From: Bacteroidota bacterium
GTDB lineage: Bacteria > Bacteroidota > JABWAT01
Length of the DNA stretch: 64,000 nucleotides
Direction: 5' to 3'
Assembly (NCBI GenBank): GCA_020161835.1
Contig: JAIUNL010000003.1
Coordinates: 223,962 to 287,961 of the forward strand
The stretch's first letter is position 1, and each line of letters opens with the position of its first letter. A program made the position numbers and the translations under genes. Below are positions 51,263-60,491 of this stretch, in pieces. The notes beneath the pieces are model-generated. The model saw nothing but the letters and a program-made list of their open reading frames with translations. It was not told the DNA's origin and did no database searches.

Positions 51263-51910
51263 ATGTCACCCTCTGAACGTGTTGAACACCTAACCGGCGC
51301 CTTCCGGAAAAAATTTCCCAATCCACAAACCGAATTGGAATTTAATACGCCATTTCAGCTTTTAATTTCTACGTTAATGGCTGCACAGGCTACTGATAAA
51401 CAAGTTAACATTATCACCAGAGTATTATATGAGGTGGCACCTACACCCGAAAAAATGCTGAGTTTGGGTGAAGAGGGAGTTGCAGGTTACATCCGGTCAA
51501 TAAACTATTATAAAACAAAGGCCAAACATATTATTGAAACCAGCCGGATTTTGTTGGAAAGATTCGGTGGTGAGGTGCCTTTTTCACTTGAAGATCTGCA
51601 GAGTTTACCGGGTGTCGGAAGAAAAACAGCTTCAGTCGTCCAGATTTGTGCGTTCGGAATTCCTGCTTTCCCGGTTGATACGCATGTTTTCAGGGTTTCA
51701 AACCGGTTAGGTATTGCCAAAGCCTCTGATGTAAAAAAGACAGAAGACCAACTCAGAAAACGAATTCCGAAAGAAAACTGGTATTCTTTCCATCATTATC
51801 TCATCCTTCATGGCCGTTATACCTGTAAGGCTGCCAATCCGGCTTGTGAAAGCTGTGAGGTTACAGAATGGTGTGTCTTTTTCCAGAAAAAGAAAAATAA
51901 TGCAGATTGA
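51263..51910 (+). CDS. nth: Endonuclease III
   Basis: A 215-residue bifunctional DNA glycosylase/AP lyase for oxidised pyrimidines. The helix-hairpin-helix is LQSLPGVGRKTASVVQICAF, with the catalytic Lys, and the catalytic Asp is in PAFPVDTHVFRVSNRLG. The C-terminal Fe-S loop is CKAANPACESCEVTEWC, fitting Cys-x6-Cys-x2-Cys-x5-Cys. The start has AAGGAAAAG upstream. It stands divergent from the AlkA-like gene. Confidence 0.97.
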   Translation: MSPSERVEHLTGAFRKKFPNPQTELEFNTPFQLLISTLMAAQATDKQVNIITRVLYEVAPTPEKMLSLGEEGVAGYIRSINYYKTKAKHIIETSRILLERFGGEVPFSLEDLQSLPGVGRKTASVVQICAFGIPAFPVDTHVFRVSNRLGIAKASDVKKTEDQLRKRIPKENWYSFHHYLILHGRYTCKAANPACESCEVTEWCVFFQKKKNNAD

Positions 51911-51971
51911 TAGGTCCTGTTTTGGGTGAATAGATTACCCGGCTGGTGTTGTTTGAATGAGCCCCGATAAA

Positions 51972-52002
51972 TTGATTTTAAAATCTCCTGTTCGTACCTT
52001 AA
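51972..52002 (+). promoter_or_regulatory. Predicted promoter of the GH2-like/smc/lpxB/lpxK operon
   Basis: TTG (51972-51974), 20 bases, TACCTTAA (51995-52002). Transcription would start near 52008, inside the longest open frame, which supports GTG 52041 as the translation start of the following gene. Confidence 0.55.
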
Positions 52003-52040
52003 CACTTCTTTTTGCCCTAAGACAAACCCCTGAGAGTTTT

Positions 52041-54578
52041 GTGAAAACGTTATTATTTTCTTTCTTTACGCTGTCTTTTTTTACTGTTCTGATTGCCCAG
52101 CCAGTTCCAACAATGGTTCCTGACCAGTATTCAGTTTTTAAATCTTCTACCCGGAAGTTGATTCCGCTTGAAGGTGATTGGGTTCGTATCAGAGATGGCG
52201 AAATGCCTGAAATTCAGAAAGTGCCTTATTCAAGTGCTGAACCTGAAGTCAGGGTTCTGGAGAAATCAATCCGGTTTGGAAATATTCAGGGCAAATCAGT
52301 TAGTATAGTTTCTAACGGAATCAATCATCTGGTTTCACTTTATTTGAATGATCAGATGGTTGGTATGCACCAGGGTGGGTATTTGTCTCTCAGGCAATCT
52401 ATCGGTGCAGAATTTTTAAAGCCAAATTCTGAAACAAAAATCAGAATGGTTGTTGATGGACAGCTTGGTTATAACAACACACTTCCCCTTGTCGAACATC
52501 CCGGTGATCCGCAACAAACCGGCGGAGTTTTATTTCCACCCTTTATTCAAATTGCTCCGGTTGTTTCGGTTGATCATGCAACTCTGAATTATAAACTGAA
52601 GGATGGTGACCTTGTTCTGTCACCCAAAATCTGGATCAAAACTGCCCGGTTTATTAAAGGTGAAATCCCTTCTTCATTCGGAAAAACAGGAACGATTTCT
52701 CTTTCTCTCACTGTAACTGACCCTGCAATACCCGAACTTCCTGTTCTCAGTTTTTCTCAGGACGTTATTGTTACCCCTGAGCGGGTTTCAGAAGTCTTAC
52801 TTCCTGCCGGAACCGGGAAAATTGTTCCCTGGTCAGTTTCTGACCCTAAATCGTACCTGGTTGCTGTCCGTATTTATTCAGAAGGCAACCTTATTGATGA
52901 AATTTCGTTCTCAACCGGTTTTCGATCTCTTGTGCTCCAGGGAAATCAAATGATTCTGAACGGTGAAGTGAAGCCGGTTCGGGGCATTGTGTATCTCGAG
53001 AATTATTCTGAAACCCAATTGAGTAAACGCAGATTGCAATTGCTAAGAGACCTGCGGATAATGAAAACCTCAGGTGTCAATGCTATTCGCTTCTGGGGAT
53101 ACCCACCATCTCCGATTGCTTTGAATCTGTGTGACAGCCTTGGGTTGCTTGCCTTTGTTGAAATTCCGGCGATCAATATTCCCAATGAAATTCTTTCTTC
53201 AGGTAATTATACGAAACTGATGGAAAACCAGCTTCGTGACCTTCTTCACCGAAGTTCAAGTCATCCCTCATTTGCCGCAATTGGCCTTGGTGGTAATTTC
53301 ACAACCCATCATGATGTTTCCATTCTGAACGGACTTGTAAAATCAGTAAAAAGCATTGAGCCAGACCGGATTGTTTATGGCGTTACCCGTGATATTGAAT
53401 TTGCCCTTCAGCCAGGTTCATTTGATATGATTGGCTTTGATATGAACGGAAAAACCCTTGAGGAATTTGAGACTGTGTCAGGGCGGTTTTCAGAATTCAA
53501 GAATCCGTTTATTGCTTCCTTTGGTATTGAAGTCAATCCGGGAAATGTAAATGGCTATGATGATCCGTTCAGTTTGCAGGCCCAGGCAAAGTATTTTATG
53601 GATCGGGTAAAGCTTGTCGAAAATAGTTTGTTCGTAGGTGGTTTTGCATTTTCTTTCCGTGATTTTCGTACCGGTTCACCAAGGCTAAATGCCGGCGGAA
53701 TTGATCCGAATGTCGTGTCAACCGGGCTGGTAAATTCGAACAGCACATCCCGACCAGCTATGGAAATGCTTAAAAAATTGTACACCGATGAAGCTGTTTT
53801 CAATCCGCCGGTTGGGAAATACCGGACGGAAATTGAAGTCATTTTCCCGATTATTGGGGTTGGCATAATCTTTTTCTTCGCTTTCTTTTACAGTTCAAGC
53901 CCCAGGTTTCGTGATAATCTGTCAAGAAGCTTCAGCAGGTCATTCAGTTTTTTCTCTGACGTTCGTGATGGCCGGATCATGGTTGGACTTCAGTCAACCG
54001 GGCTGCTTTTTCTTATTGTGGTCACTTTCTCAACATTTTTTCTGAGTCTGGTCTATTCTTACCGGTTTTCGCATTCTTTCGACTATCTCTTAAGTATTGG
54101 GATTCCGTTCAATGCTCTCAGGGAAATGATTATCTGGTGGGCATGGAATCCGATAGCGGGTATTCCGATTCTTTCCGGATTGATTTTATTGATATTGGTT
54201 ATTCTGATCTCAATGGCTTTAATTCTTGGTTGGATGTTCCGCATCCGCATTAGTTTTTCCCAGATTCTGATTTCTCTGGCATGGTCAATTGCACCTGCTT
54301 TGATTCTCATTTTTCCTGCCATGGTAAATGAACAGCTTGTTGCAAGATTTGGTGACTGGACGGTAACGCTGGTTATTCTTATGGCCTTTTTTATGTTTTA
54401 TCTGTTTCTCAGGGTTCTGAAAGGACTTCGGATCATTTTGGTTGCCAGCCCTGCCAAGCTCTATTCATTTGCTTTCTCAGGTTTATTTATTCTGTTGCTT
54501 GCCACCTGGATTCATTTTCAATACCACTACGATTTTACCAGCTATTTATCCTGGTGGCTGTCTCAGAAAGGCTGGTAA
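52041..54578 (+). CDS. GH2-like membrane protein lacking the expected catalytic glutamates
   Basis: An 845-residue protein. From GTG 52041 it has a normal signal peptide (MKTLLFSFFTLSFFTVLIAQ). Residues about 40-600 resemble family 2 glycoside hydrolases: a jelly-roll (YLNDQMVGMHQGGYLSLR), a beta-sandwich, and a TIM barrel with VRGIVYLENYSETQ, MKTSGVNAIRFWGYPPSPIA and LCDSLGLLAFVEIPA. Where GH2 enzymes have the acid/base GNE, this has GGNFTTHHD (Phe420), and where the nucleophile SEFG/SEYG is expected it has IASFGIE (Ser493). About six hydrophobic helices follow (600-827), of Yip1-like look. It may be a binding or sensory protein. The start upstream at 51957 lacks a signal-peptide arrangement. 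smc follows after nine bases. Confidence 0.75.
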   Translation: MKTLLFSFFTLSFFTVLIAQPVPTMVPDQYSVFKSSTRKLIPLEGDWVRIRDGEMPEIQKVPYSSAEPEVRVLEKSIRFGNIQGKSVSIVSNGINHLVSLYLNDQMVGMHQGGYLSLRQSIGAEFLKPNSETKIRMVVDGQLGYNNTLPLVEHPGDPQQTGGVLFPPFIQIAPVVSVDHATLNYKLKDGDLVLSPKIWIKTARFIKGEIPSSFGKTGTISLSLTVTDPAIPELPVLSFSQDVIVTPERVSEVLLPAGTGKIVPWSVSDPKSYLVAVRIYSEGNLIDEISFSTGFRSLVLQGNQMILNGEVKPVRGIVYLENYSETQLSKRRLQLLRDLRIMKTSGVNAIRFWGYPPSPIALNLCDSLGLLAFVEIPAINIPNEILSSGNYTKLMENQLRDLLHRSSSHPSFAAIGLGGNFTTHHDVSILNGLVKSVKSIEPDRIVYGVTRDIEFALQPGSFDMIGFDMNGKTLEEFETVSGRFSEFKNPFIASFGIEVNPGNVNGYDDPFSLQAQAKYFMDRVKLVENSLFVGGFAFSFRDFRTGSPRLNAGGIDPNVVSTGLVNSNSTSRPAMEMLKKLYTDEAVFNPPVGKYRTEIEVIFPIIGVGIIFFFAFFYSSSPRFRDNLSRSFSRSFSFFSDVRDGRIMVGLQSTGLLFLIVVTFSTFFLSLVYSYRFSHSFDYLLSIGIPFNALREMIIWWAWNPIAGIPILSGLILLILVILISMALILGWMFRIRISFSQILISLAWSIAPALILIFPAMVNEQLVARFGDWTVTLVILMAFFMFYLFLRVLKGLRIILVASPAKLYSFAFSGLFILLLATWIHFQYHYDFTSYLSWWLSQKGW

Positions 54579-54587
54579 TTTTTATTT

Positions 54588-57500
54588 ATGTATTTAAGCA
54601 AACTCGAAGTTCACGGTTTTAAAAGTTTTGCACAGAAAACGCTGGTAAAGTTTGATTCCGGAATCACGGCAATTGTGGGCCCGAACGGTTGCGGAAAAAC
54701 CAACGTTGCTGATGCAATCCGTTGGGTTCTGGGTGAGCAAAAAGCCTCCACTCTTCGCTCCGATAAAATGGAGAACGTTATTTTCAACGGAACCCGAGCC
54801 AGAAAACCGCTCGGAATGGCGGAAGTTTCTCTCACGATTGAAAATACAAAAAATATCCTCCCGACTGAATATACTGATGTTACCATTACACGCCGTCTTT
54901 ACAGGTCGGGTGAATCTGAATATCTTCTGAATAAAATTCCCTGCCGTCTTAAAGATATTGTTGACCTTTTCATGGATACTGGAATGGGCCCCGATGCCTA
55001 TTCAGTTATCGAACTGAAAATGATTGAAGATATTTTGTCAGAAAGGTATGACGACCGTCGCAAACTGTTTGAAGAAGCAGCCGGTGTCACCAAGTACAAG
55101 GCCAGAAGGAAGCAATCACAACGTAAGCTTGAGCAAACCAGGCATGATCTTGAGCGCATCAATGACATTATTCTTGAAGTTGGTAAAACCGTAGGCTCAC
55201 TTGAACGCCAGGCAAAAAAGGCAGAGCTCTATGAAGTTTACCGGGCGGAACTTCAGAAAATGGATCTGGAATATGCCGAACGTGAATATGCACAGATGAA
55301 CAGCCGTTTGGTTCCGCTTAAACAGCAGCTTGATCAGATTTCAGATGAAATTATTGCCCTGATTACAGAAATTGATACACAGGATGCTTCCGTTCAGCGG
55401 ATGAAATCTGATGAACTTGAAATGGCTCAGAATTTATCAGTCAAGCAAAAGGAACTGAACCAGGCTGATGAAGAAATCAATAAAACTGAATCCACAATTT
55501 CAGTCAACAGAACCCGTAAAATCGGAATTGAAGCAAATATTCAGCGGTTTGGCCAGGAAAAAATAGAAACCTGCGATCGTATTGCCTCACTTGCTGCTGA
55601 AATTAAACGGGTCGAAGAAAAGATAGCAAACTGGAAAAGTTTGTCTGATTCTGCAGAAACTGCCTACACTTTGGTTCAGGAAACGAATAAATCATTTGAA
55701 ACCCTCCTCGCTGAAAAAAGGAAAGAAGCAGGTGATTTCAATTCCCGCCTGCAAGCCCTGAACCGAGAAATGACACTTCGTCAAACCGATCAGGAAAAGG
55801 CGAGGGCAAGAAAAGATTCAACCTTAAACCGGATCGAATCCATCAGAAAAAGTCTTGAAACTCAGGGTGAAGTCCTCGATGAACAGACTTCAGAACTTGA
55901 TGAGATCCGTTACCAGTTAAAGAAAAGCCAGCAGGCACTGGCTGATGCTGAAATTCTGGTGAAAGAACATGCTGAAAAACTTCAGCAGCTCCGCACTCTG
56001 GCAGACGATCTGAGAAGTGAATCATCGGCTATTGATGTTGAAATTCAGGCAAAACGACACCGCCTTTCTTTCCAGAAATCCATTTTTGAAAGCTATGAAG
56101 GTATTCCCGAAGGTGCCAGATTCCTTCTTAAATCAGGGACCCTCAAATCAAAATCAACTTTTTCTGATGTCATTAAACTTAAAGATGAAAGCTGGCTTCC
56201 GGTTGTGACCAAATGGCTGGGTGACCGGTCTGGTTTGCTCATTGCTGATAACGAACAGGATGCAATTTCTCACCTGAATGCTCTCAGGAAAGATAAAAAA
56301 GGCCTTGCCGGATTTTTTCTCCTGAATAAGGTCAAAAAAGAAAAACTGACTGTTCAGGCAGAAATTCCGGGTGCAGTTCTGCTTTCCGGTCAGGTTCAAA
56401 CGAATTCTGAGTTTAAACCTCTTGCTGATTTGGTTTTCTGGGGTGTTTACGGAAATGAATCTGCTGAAGAGGCATCCAGACTTAGTGAAGCCTATCCGGG
56501 TTTTACATTCCTCACAAAAGACGGCGTTGTATTTTCTGATAAAATCATGGTCAGGGGCGGGGAATCGGCCAATGAGAAACAAAGCCGTATTGGCGTTTCC
56601 GAAAAAATTGCCGAACTCGAATCAGAAATTCAGGGTCTTCTGATAAAAAAAACTGAAAAGGAAAATCAGTCCCAAACTGCCAGACAGCAATTTGAAGACC
56701 TTAAAAAAAATAATCCGGAAGAAAATCTGATCAGGCTTCGACGTGAAACCCTCGATTTCGAAAGAAAATCTGCCCAGATTGATGCTTCCATTCAAGCAGG
56801 CAATAAACGTATTGAATCTGAAGAATCTGAAATTACCAGATTGTCAGATGAGGTAAAATCGCTGGACGAACATCTCGAAGAACTTCTTCCTGAAATTGAC
56901 GAGTTTGCCTATGAAATCAAGAAGCTTCAGAAAACTCATAGTGAACTGACTGAAGGCTTAACTGCACTTGAATCTGAATGGATGCAGCATTCCCGTTCTG
57001 CCCAGGAAGCCCGGGCAAAAATGGTTGATTATCAGGGTCAGCTTCAAAACTCGGCCAATGAACGAAACCGGTTGTTGCAGCAAAATGAAGAGCTCAATAC
57101 TCTCATTTCACGCCGGGAACAGGAAATAGAATCTGGCCGGCAGGAAATTCTGAAGATTGATGAAGAAGTTCGTATAGCAGAATCCCTTCTGATACAATCA
57201 ATGGTGCATCGTAAAGATTTGCAGGGTGTCATTGAGCAGGCCGAAATCCTGGTTTCTCAGAAAAGAGGAGAGGTTAACCGCATCGAAACAACTTTGCGTG
57301 ACATCCGGAAGAAAAAAGACGATTCAGTTGAGCTTGGGCATGATCTCGATAAAAAACTTCAGGATTTAACTATTCGCATTGAAACCCTTCAAACCCGCAT
57401 TCGGGATGAATATGCAGTTGAAATGGAACTTAAATCGTTCACTGATGAAGGGGAGTTTGATCTCGCCCGCCTTGGCGAAGAAGCCCGCAGGTACAAAGAA

Positions 57501-58124
57501 AGAATAAAAAACCTGGGACAGGTTAATACCGGGGCTCTGCAGGAGTATACTGAGCAAAAAGAACGATATGAGTTTATGATGACTCAGCGTGATGATCTTA
57601 CCAAAGCTGAAGCTGACCTTCAGCAGATCATTGAAGAAATCAATCAGACAGCCCAGCAGCAGTTTCAGACTGTTTTTGCCCAGATCAGAGAAAATTTTTC
57701 ATCTACCTTTTCAACTTTGTTTGAACCGGGCGATGAAGCTGACCTTATTCTTGAAGATACGCCAGACGCACTGGAAGCAAAAATTGAGATTATTGCAAAA
57801 CCCCGTGGTAAACGTCCGCAATCAATTTCTCTTCTTTCGGGCGGTGAAAAAACCCTGACCGCAATCGCCCTTCTGTTTGCCATTTATCTGGTAAAGCCTT
57901 CACCCTTCTGCATTCTTGATGAAGTTGATGCTCCGCTTGATGACGCCAATATTGACCGGTTTTCAAAAATCATCAAACGTTTCAGCACCGATACCCAGTT
58001 TATTATTATCACCCATAATAAACGTACCATGGAAGTTGCCCAGATGATGTATGGTGTAACGATGGAAGAAAAGGGTGTTTCCAAGCTGGTTTCTGTGAAA
58101 TTTAATGATGAAATCCAGGTCTGA
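54588..58124 (+). CDS. smc: Chromosome segregation SMC ATPase
   Basis: An 1178-residue SMC protein, normal length. The N-terminal head has Walker A IVGPNGCGKTNVADAIRWVL. Two long coiled coils (about 170-500 and 660-1010) flank a hinge (about 510-650, GLLIADNEQDAISHLNALRK). The C-terminal head holds the signature SLLSGGEKTLTAIALLFAIY and Walker B PFCILDEVDAPLDDANI. It organises and separates chromosomes with ScpAB, which are not in the window. The stop overlaps lpxB by one base, an unusual pairing with lipid A genes. Confidence 0.98.
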   Translation: MYLSKLEVHGFKSFAQKTLVKFDSGITAIVGPNGCGKTNVADAIRWVLGEQKASTLRSDKMENVIFNGTRARKPLGMAEVSLTIENTKNILPTEYTDVTITRRLYRSGESEYLLNKIPCRLKDIVDLFMDTGMGPDAYSVIELKMIEDILSERYDDRRKLFEEAAGVTKYKARRKQSQRKLEQTRHDLERINDIILEVGKTVGSLERQAKKAELYEVYRAELQKMDLEYAEREYAQMNSRLVPLKQQLDQISDEIIALITEIDTQDASVQRMKSDELEMAQNLSVKQKELNQADEEINKTESTISVNRTRKIGIEANIQRFGQEKIETCDRIASLAAEIKRVEEKIANWKSLSDSAETAYTLVQETNKSFETLLAEKRKEAGDFNSRLQALNREMTLRQTDQEKARARKDSTLNRIESIRKSLETQGEVLDEQTSELDEIRYQLKKSQQALADAEILVKEHAEKLQQLRTLADDLRSESSAIDVEIQAKRHRLSFQKSIFESYEGIPEGARFLLKSGTLKSKSTFSDVIKLKDESWLPVVTKWLGDRSGLLIADNEQDAISHLNALRKDKKGLAGFFLLNKVKKEKLTVQAEIPGAVLLSGQVQTNSEFKPLADLVFWGVYGNESAEEASRLSEAYPGFTFLTKDGVVFSDKIMVRGGESANEKQSRIGVSEKIAELESEIQGLLIKKTEKENQSQTARQQFEDLKKNNPEENLIRLRRETLDFERKSAQIDASIQAGNKRIESEESEITRLSDEVKSLDEHLEELLPEIDEFAYEIKKLQKTHSELTEGLTALESEWMQHSRSAQEARAKMVDYQGQLQNSANERNRLLQQNEELNTLISRREQEIESGRQEILKIDEEVRIAESLLIQSMVHRKDLQGVIEQAEILVSQKRGEVNRIETTLRDIRKKKDDSVELGHDLDKKLQDLTIRIETLQTRIRDEYAVEMELKSFTDEGEFDLARLGEEARRYKERIKNLGQVNTGALQEYTEQKERYEFMMTQRDDLTKAEADLQQIIEEINQTAQQQFQTVFAQIRENFSSTFSTLFEPGDEADLILEDTPDALEAKIEIIAKPRGKRPQSISLLSGGEKTLTAIALLFAIYLVKPSPFCILDEVDAPLDDANIDRFSKIIKRFSTDTQFIIITHNKRTMEVAQMMYGVTMEEKGVSKLVSVKFNDEIQV

Positions 58125-59266
58125 TGGCCATCCATTCTGAAAAAAAAACCATCATGGTTCTTGCCGGTGAACCTTCCGGTGAAAAACATGTCTCTTTCGT
58201 GATCAGAGAAATTAAAAACCAGTATCCTGACTGGCAATTTTATGGCATGGGTGGCGATCTGATGAAAAAGGAAGGATGTGAACTTCTTTTTCATGTCAAC
58301 CAGACTTCCTTTATGGGTTTTGCTGAAGTGGTGAAACACCTTCCCATTATCCTCGACATGAAAAAAACGCTGGTCGGAACTTTAGATTCCCGTAAACCTG
58401 ATCTTGTTCTGCTTGTAGATTATCCCGGATTCAATCTTCGTTTTGCTGAAGAGGCCCATAAACGTGGAATTCCTGTTTTTTATTTTATTTCCCCTCAGAT
58501 TTGGGCTTGGGGAAAAGGGCGGCTGAAAGATATTCAACGGCTCATCACCCGGATGCTGGTAATTCTTCCTTTTGAAAAGCAATTATATGACAAGGCTGGG
58601 GTGGAGTGTGAGTTTGTCGGGCATCCGCTGACTGAACAAATTTCCCTTTCAATGAGTAAAGCTGAATTTTTCAGGATTCACAACCTGGATGACTCCATTC
58701 CTTTGGTCTCTCTGCTCCCCGGTAGCAGAGTGCAGGAAATCAAATCGTTACTGCCACTCATGATTGATGCAGTTGAACCGTTGCGGAGAGATGGGAAAAT
58801 TCAGGCAGTTATCGCAGGTGTTAAGTTTGTTGATAACAGATTATATGATTTGGCTGCTTCAGCGGGAATTCCTGTTATTTTTGATGAAACCCATCTGGTG
58901 ATGTCGTATGCTCAGCAGGCAGTCGTTGCCTCTGGTACGGCAACCCTTGAAACATCCCTGTGCGGAACTCCGCTTACTGTTGTCTACAAAACTTCCTGGC
59001 CCACCTATTTCATTGGTCGTTATCTCGTTAACCTCAAATGGATTTCTCTGGTCAACATCATTTCTGATGAAGAAGTTGTACCAGAACTGATTCAACATGA
59101 TGCCACTCCTGAATCGGTAAGAAAATCAATCTTAAGGTTTATGGATCCGGAAATTCGGATAGCAGCACTTCAGAAAATTGCCAGATTGCGTAATTTGCTG
59201 AGTGAAAAATCAGCCAGTAAATCTGCCGCCGGGTCTGTTATTTCTTTCCTGATGTCAAAATCATGA
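58124..59266 (+). CDS. lpxB: Lipid-A-disaccharide synthase
   Basis: A 380-residue GT-B glycosyltransferase that joins lipid X to UDP-diacylglucosamine. It has MVLAGEPSGEKHVSF (GEASGD-like), LVDYPGFNLRFAEEAHKRGI, YFISPQIWAWGKGRLKDIQR, VGHPLTEQ, LLPGSRVQEIKSLLPLMIDA and SGTATLETSLCGTPLTVVYK, the complete LpxB signature set. Its start overlaps the smc stop and its end overlaps lpxK by four bases. Confidence 0.97.
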   Translation: MAIHSEKKTIMVLAGEPSGEKHVSFVIREIKNQYPDWQFYGMGGDLMKKEGCELLFHVNQTSFMGFAEVVKHLPIILDMKKTLVGTLDSRKPDLVLLVDYPGFNLRFAEEAHKRGIPVFYFISPQIWAWGKGRLKDIQRLITRMLVILPFEKQLYDKAGVECEFVGHPLTEQISLSMSKAEFFRIHNLDDSIPLVSLLPGSRVQEIKSLLPLMIDAVEPLRRDGKIQAVIAGVKFVDNRLYDLAASAGIPVIFDETHLVMSYAQQAVVASGTATLETSLCGTPLTVVYKTSWPTYFIGRYLVNLKWISLVNIISDEEVVPELIQHDATPESVRKSILRFMDPEIRIAALQKIARLRNLLSEKSASKSAAGSVISFLMSKS

Positions 59267-60327
59267 CACCTTTCGGAACCGTTTGGAAAATCCTTTTCCT
59301 TCCGCTCACCTTTTTATACGGGTTAATTTCCTTCACCCGAAATCTCCTTTTTGACTCTGGAATTTTAAAACCCAAACGGGTTTCAGTTCCTGTTATTTCA
59401 ATTGGTAATCTTACTGCGGGCGGAACGGGTAAAACTCCCATTACTGCATTCATTGCTCAAATATTATCTGAAGCTGGAAAAAAGGTCGGAATTGTTTCCC
59501 GTGGGTACGGTCGAAACTCAAAAGGTACCATCTGGGTTTGCAGAGAAGGTGTTTTGCTGGTTTCGTCTGACGAAGGTGGCGATGAACCTGTTGAGCTTGC
59601 AATGCGGGTTCCCGGTATATCAATTGTTGTAGGTGAATCCCGGTTTTTGGCCGCTGAAGAATTACTCCGTTCAGTTAATGCCGATGTGATTCTTGTGGAT
59701 GATGGGTTTCAGCATCGTCAGTTTCATCGTGATATTGATATTTTGGTTCAGGATTTACCCTCTTGGCTCAAAAACCGTTTTCAGCTACCTTCCGGCCGTT
59801 TCAGGGAATCCTGGAAAAATGCAAAATCAGCAGATGCACTGATTTGGACAAAAGGGGCAAAAACCCAGCAAATCGAGGCTGAAAAATTGGGAAGTGGTTA
59901 CCTTCCGGAACATACCTATTTTGCTGAACGCCAGAAAACGATACCTGTGCCGTTTGGAAATTCTTTTCCTGATGGCTGTGAAGGGAAGACGTTTTTTGCC
60001 TTTTGCGGAATCGGGCTGCCAGAACATTTTATTTCGGAAGCAGTAAATGCGGGGGTGGTTGTATCGGGTTCATTTTTCTTCCCGGACCATCACATTTTTT
60101 CAGAAGCTGATTTATCTGACCTTTGCCACAGGTTAGCAGATTCAGGTGCTGATGGATTTCTAACCACACTGAAAGATGTTTGCCGCCTCAGAGCCTCACA
60201 GGCAGGGAAACGGTTTCTTGAGGAAAACAAGGTAGCTGTTTTACCTTATAATCTGGTACCTGATGAGGCAGGGGCTTTTAACTCATGGCTGCTTAATGCA
60301 CTCGAAAAACTTGAATTTCCCAAATAA
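59263..60327 (+). CDS. lpxK: Tetraacyldisaccharide 4'-kinase
   Basis: A 354-residue membrane-associated kinase that phosphorylates the lipid A disaccharide at the 4' position. A short N-terminal hydrophobic helix (about 8-30) is followed by the P-loop SIGNLTAGGTGKTPITAFIA, GYGRNSKG, VGDEPVELA-like GGDEPVELAMRV and VDDGFQHRQFHRDIDILVQD. The C-terminal part has FCGIGLPEHFISEA and FPDHHIFSEADL. The ATGA overlap with lpxB couples the two consecutive lipid A steps. Confidence 0.97.
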   Translation: MTPFGTVWKILFLPLTFLYGLISFTRNLLFDSGILKPKRVSVPVISIGNLTAGGTGKTPITAFIAQILSEAGKKVGIVSRGYGRNSKGTIWVCREGVLLVSSDEGGDEPVELAMRVPGISIVVGESRFLAAEELLRSVNADVILVDDGFQHRQFHRDIDILVQDLPSWLKNRFQLPSGRFRESWKNAKSADALIWTKGAKTQQIEAEKLGSGYLPEHTYFAERQKTIPVPFGNSFPDGCEGKTFFAFCGIGLPEHFISEAVNAGVVVSGSFFFPDHHIFSEADLSDLCHRLADSGADGFLTTLKDVCRLRASQAGKRFLEENKVAVLPYNLVPDEAGAFNSWLLNALEKLEFPK

Positions 60328-60358
60328 AAAGAATCCAGTAAAAAATCAATACCAAATA

Positions 60359-60391
60359 TTGAGAAACCATATTAAATTTTGTATTTTTAAC
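60359..60391 (+). promoter_or_regulatory. Predicted promoter of queA-ispD-ispF-dedA
   Basis: TTG (60359-60361), 20 bases, TATTTTTAAC (60382-60391). The same decamer with the same spacing is used before ppiD. The leader is about 95 bases; no known riboswitch fold was recognised in it. Confidence 0.65.
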
Positions 60392-60491
60392 GATCAGCGG
60401 ATTTAAAAGTGACGTCTGTCATTCTTTTTCTGCTGAAAGTTACCCGGTTGTCTCTTTCGGTTTTTCCGGAAGTCATCTTTTAGAGGTTTAA

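Noticed and set aside
60392..60491. preQ1 riboswitch in the queA leader
   Set aside because: No recognisable preQ1 pseudoknot sequence; queA makes queuosine from preQ1-tRNA, so the idea came from function and not from sequence.
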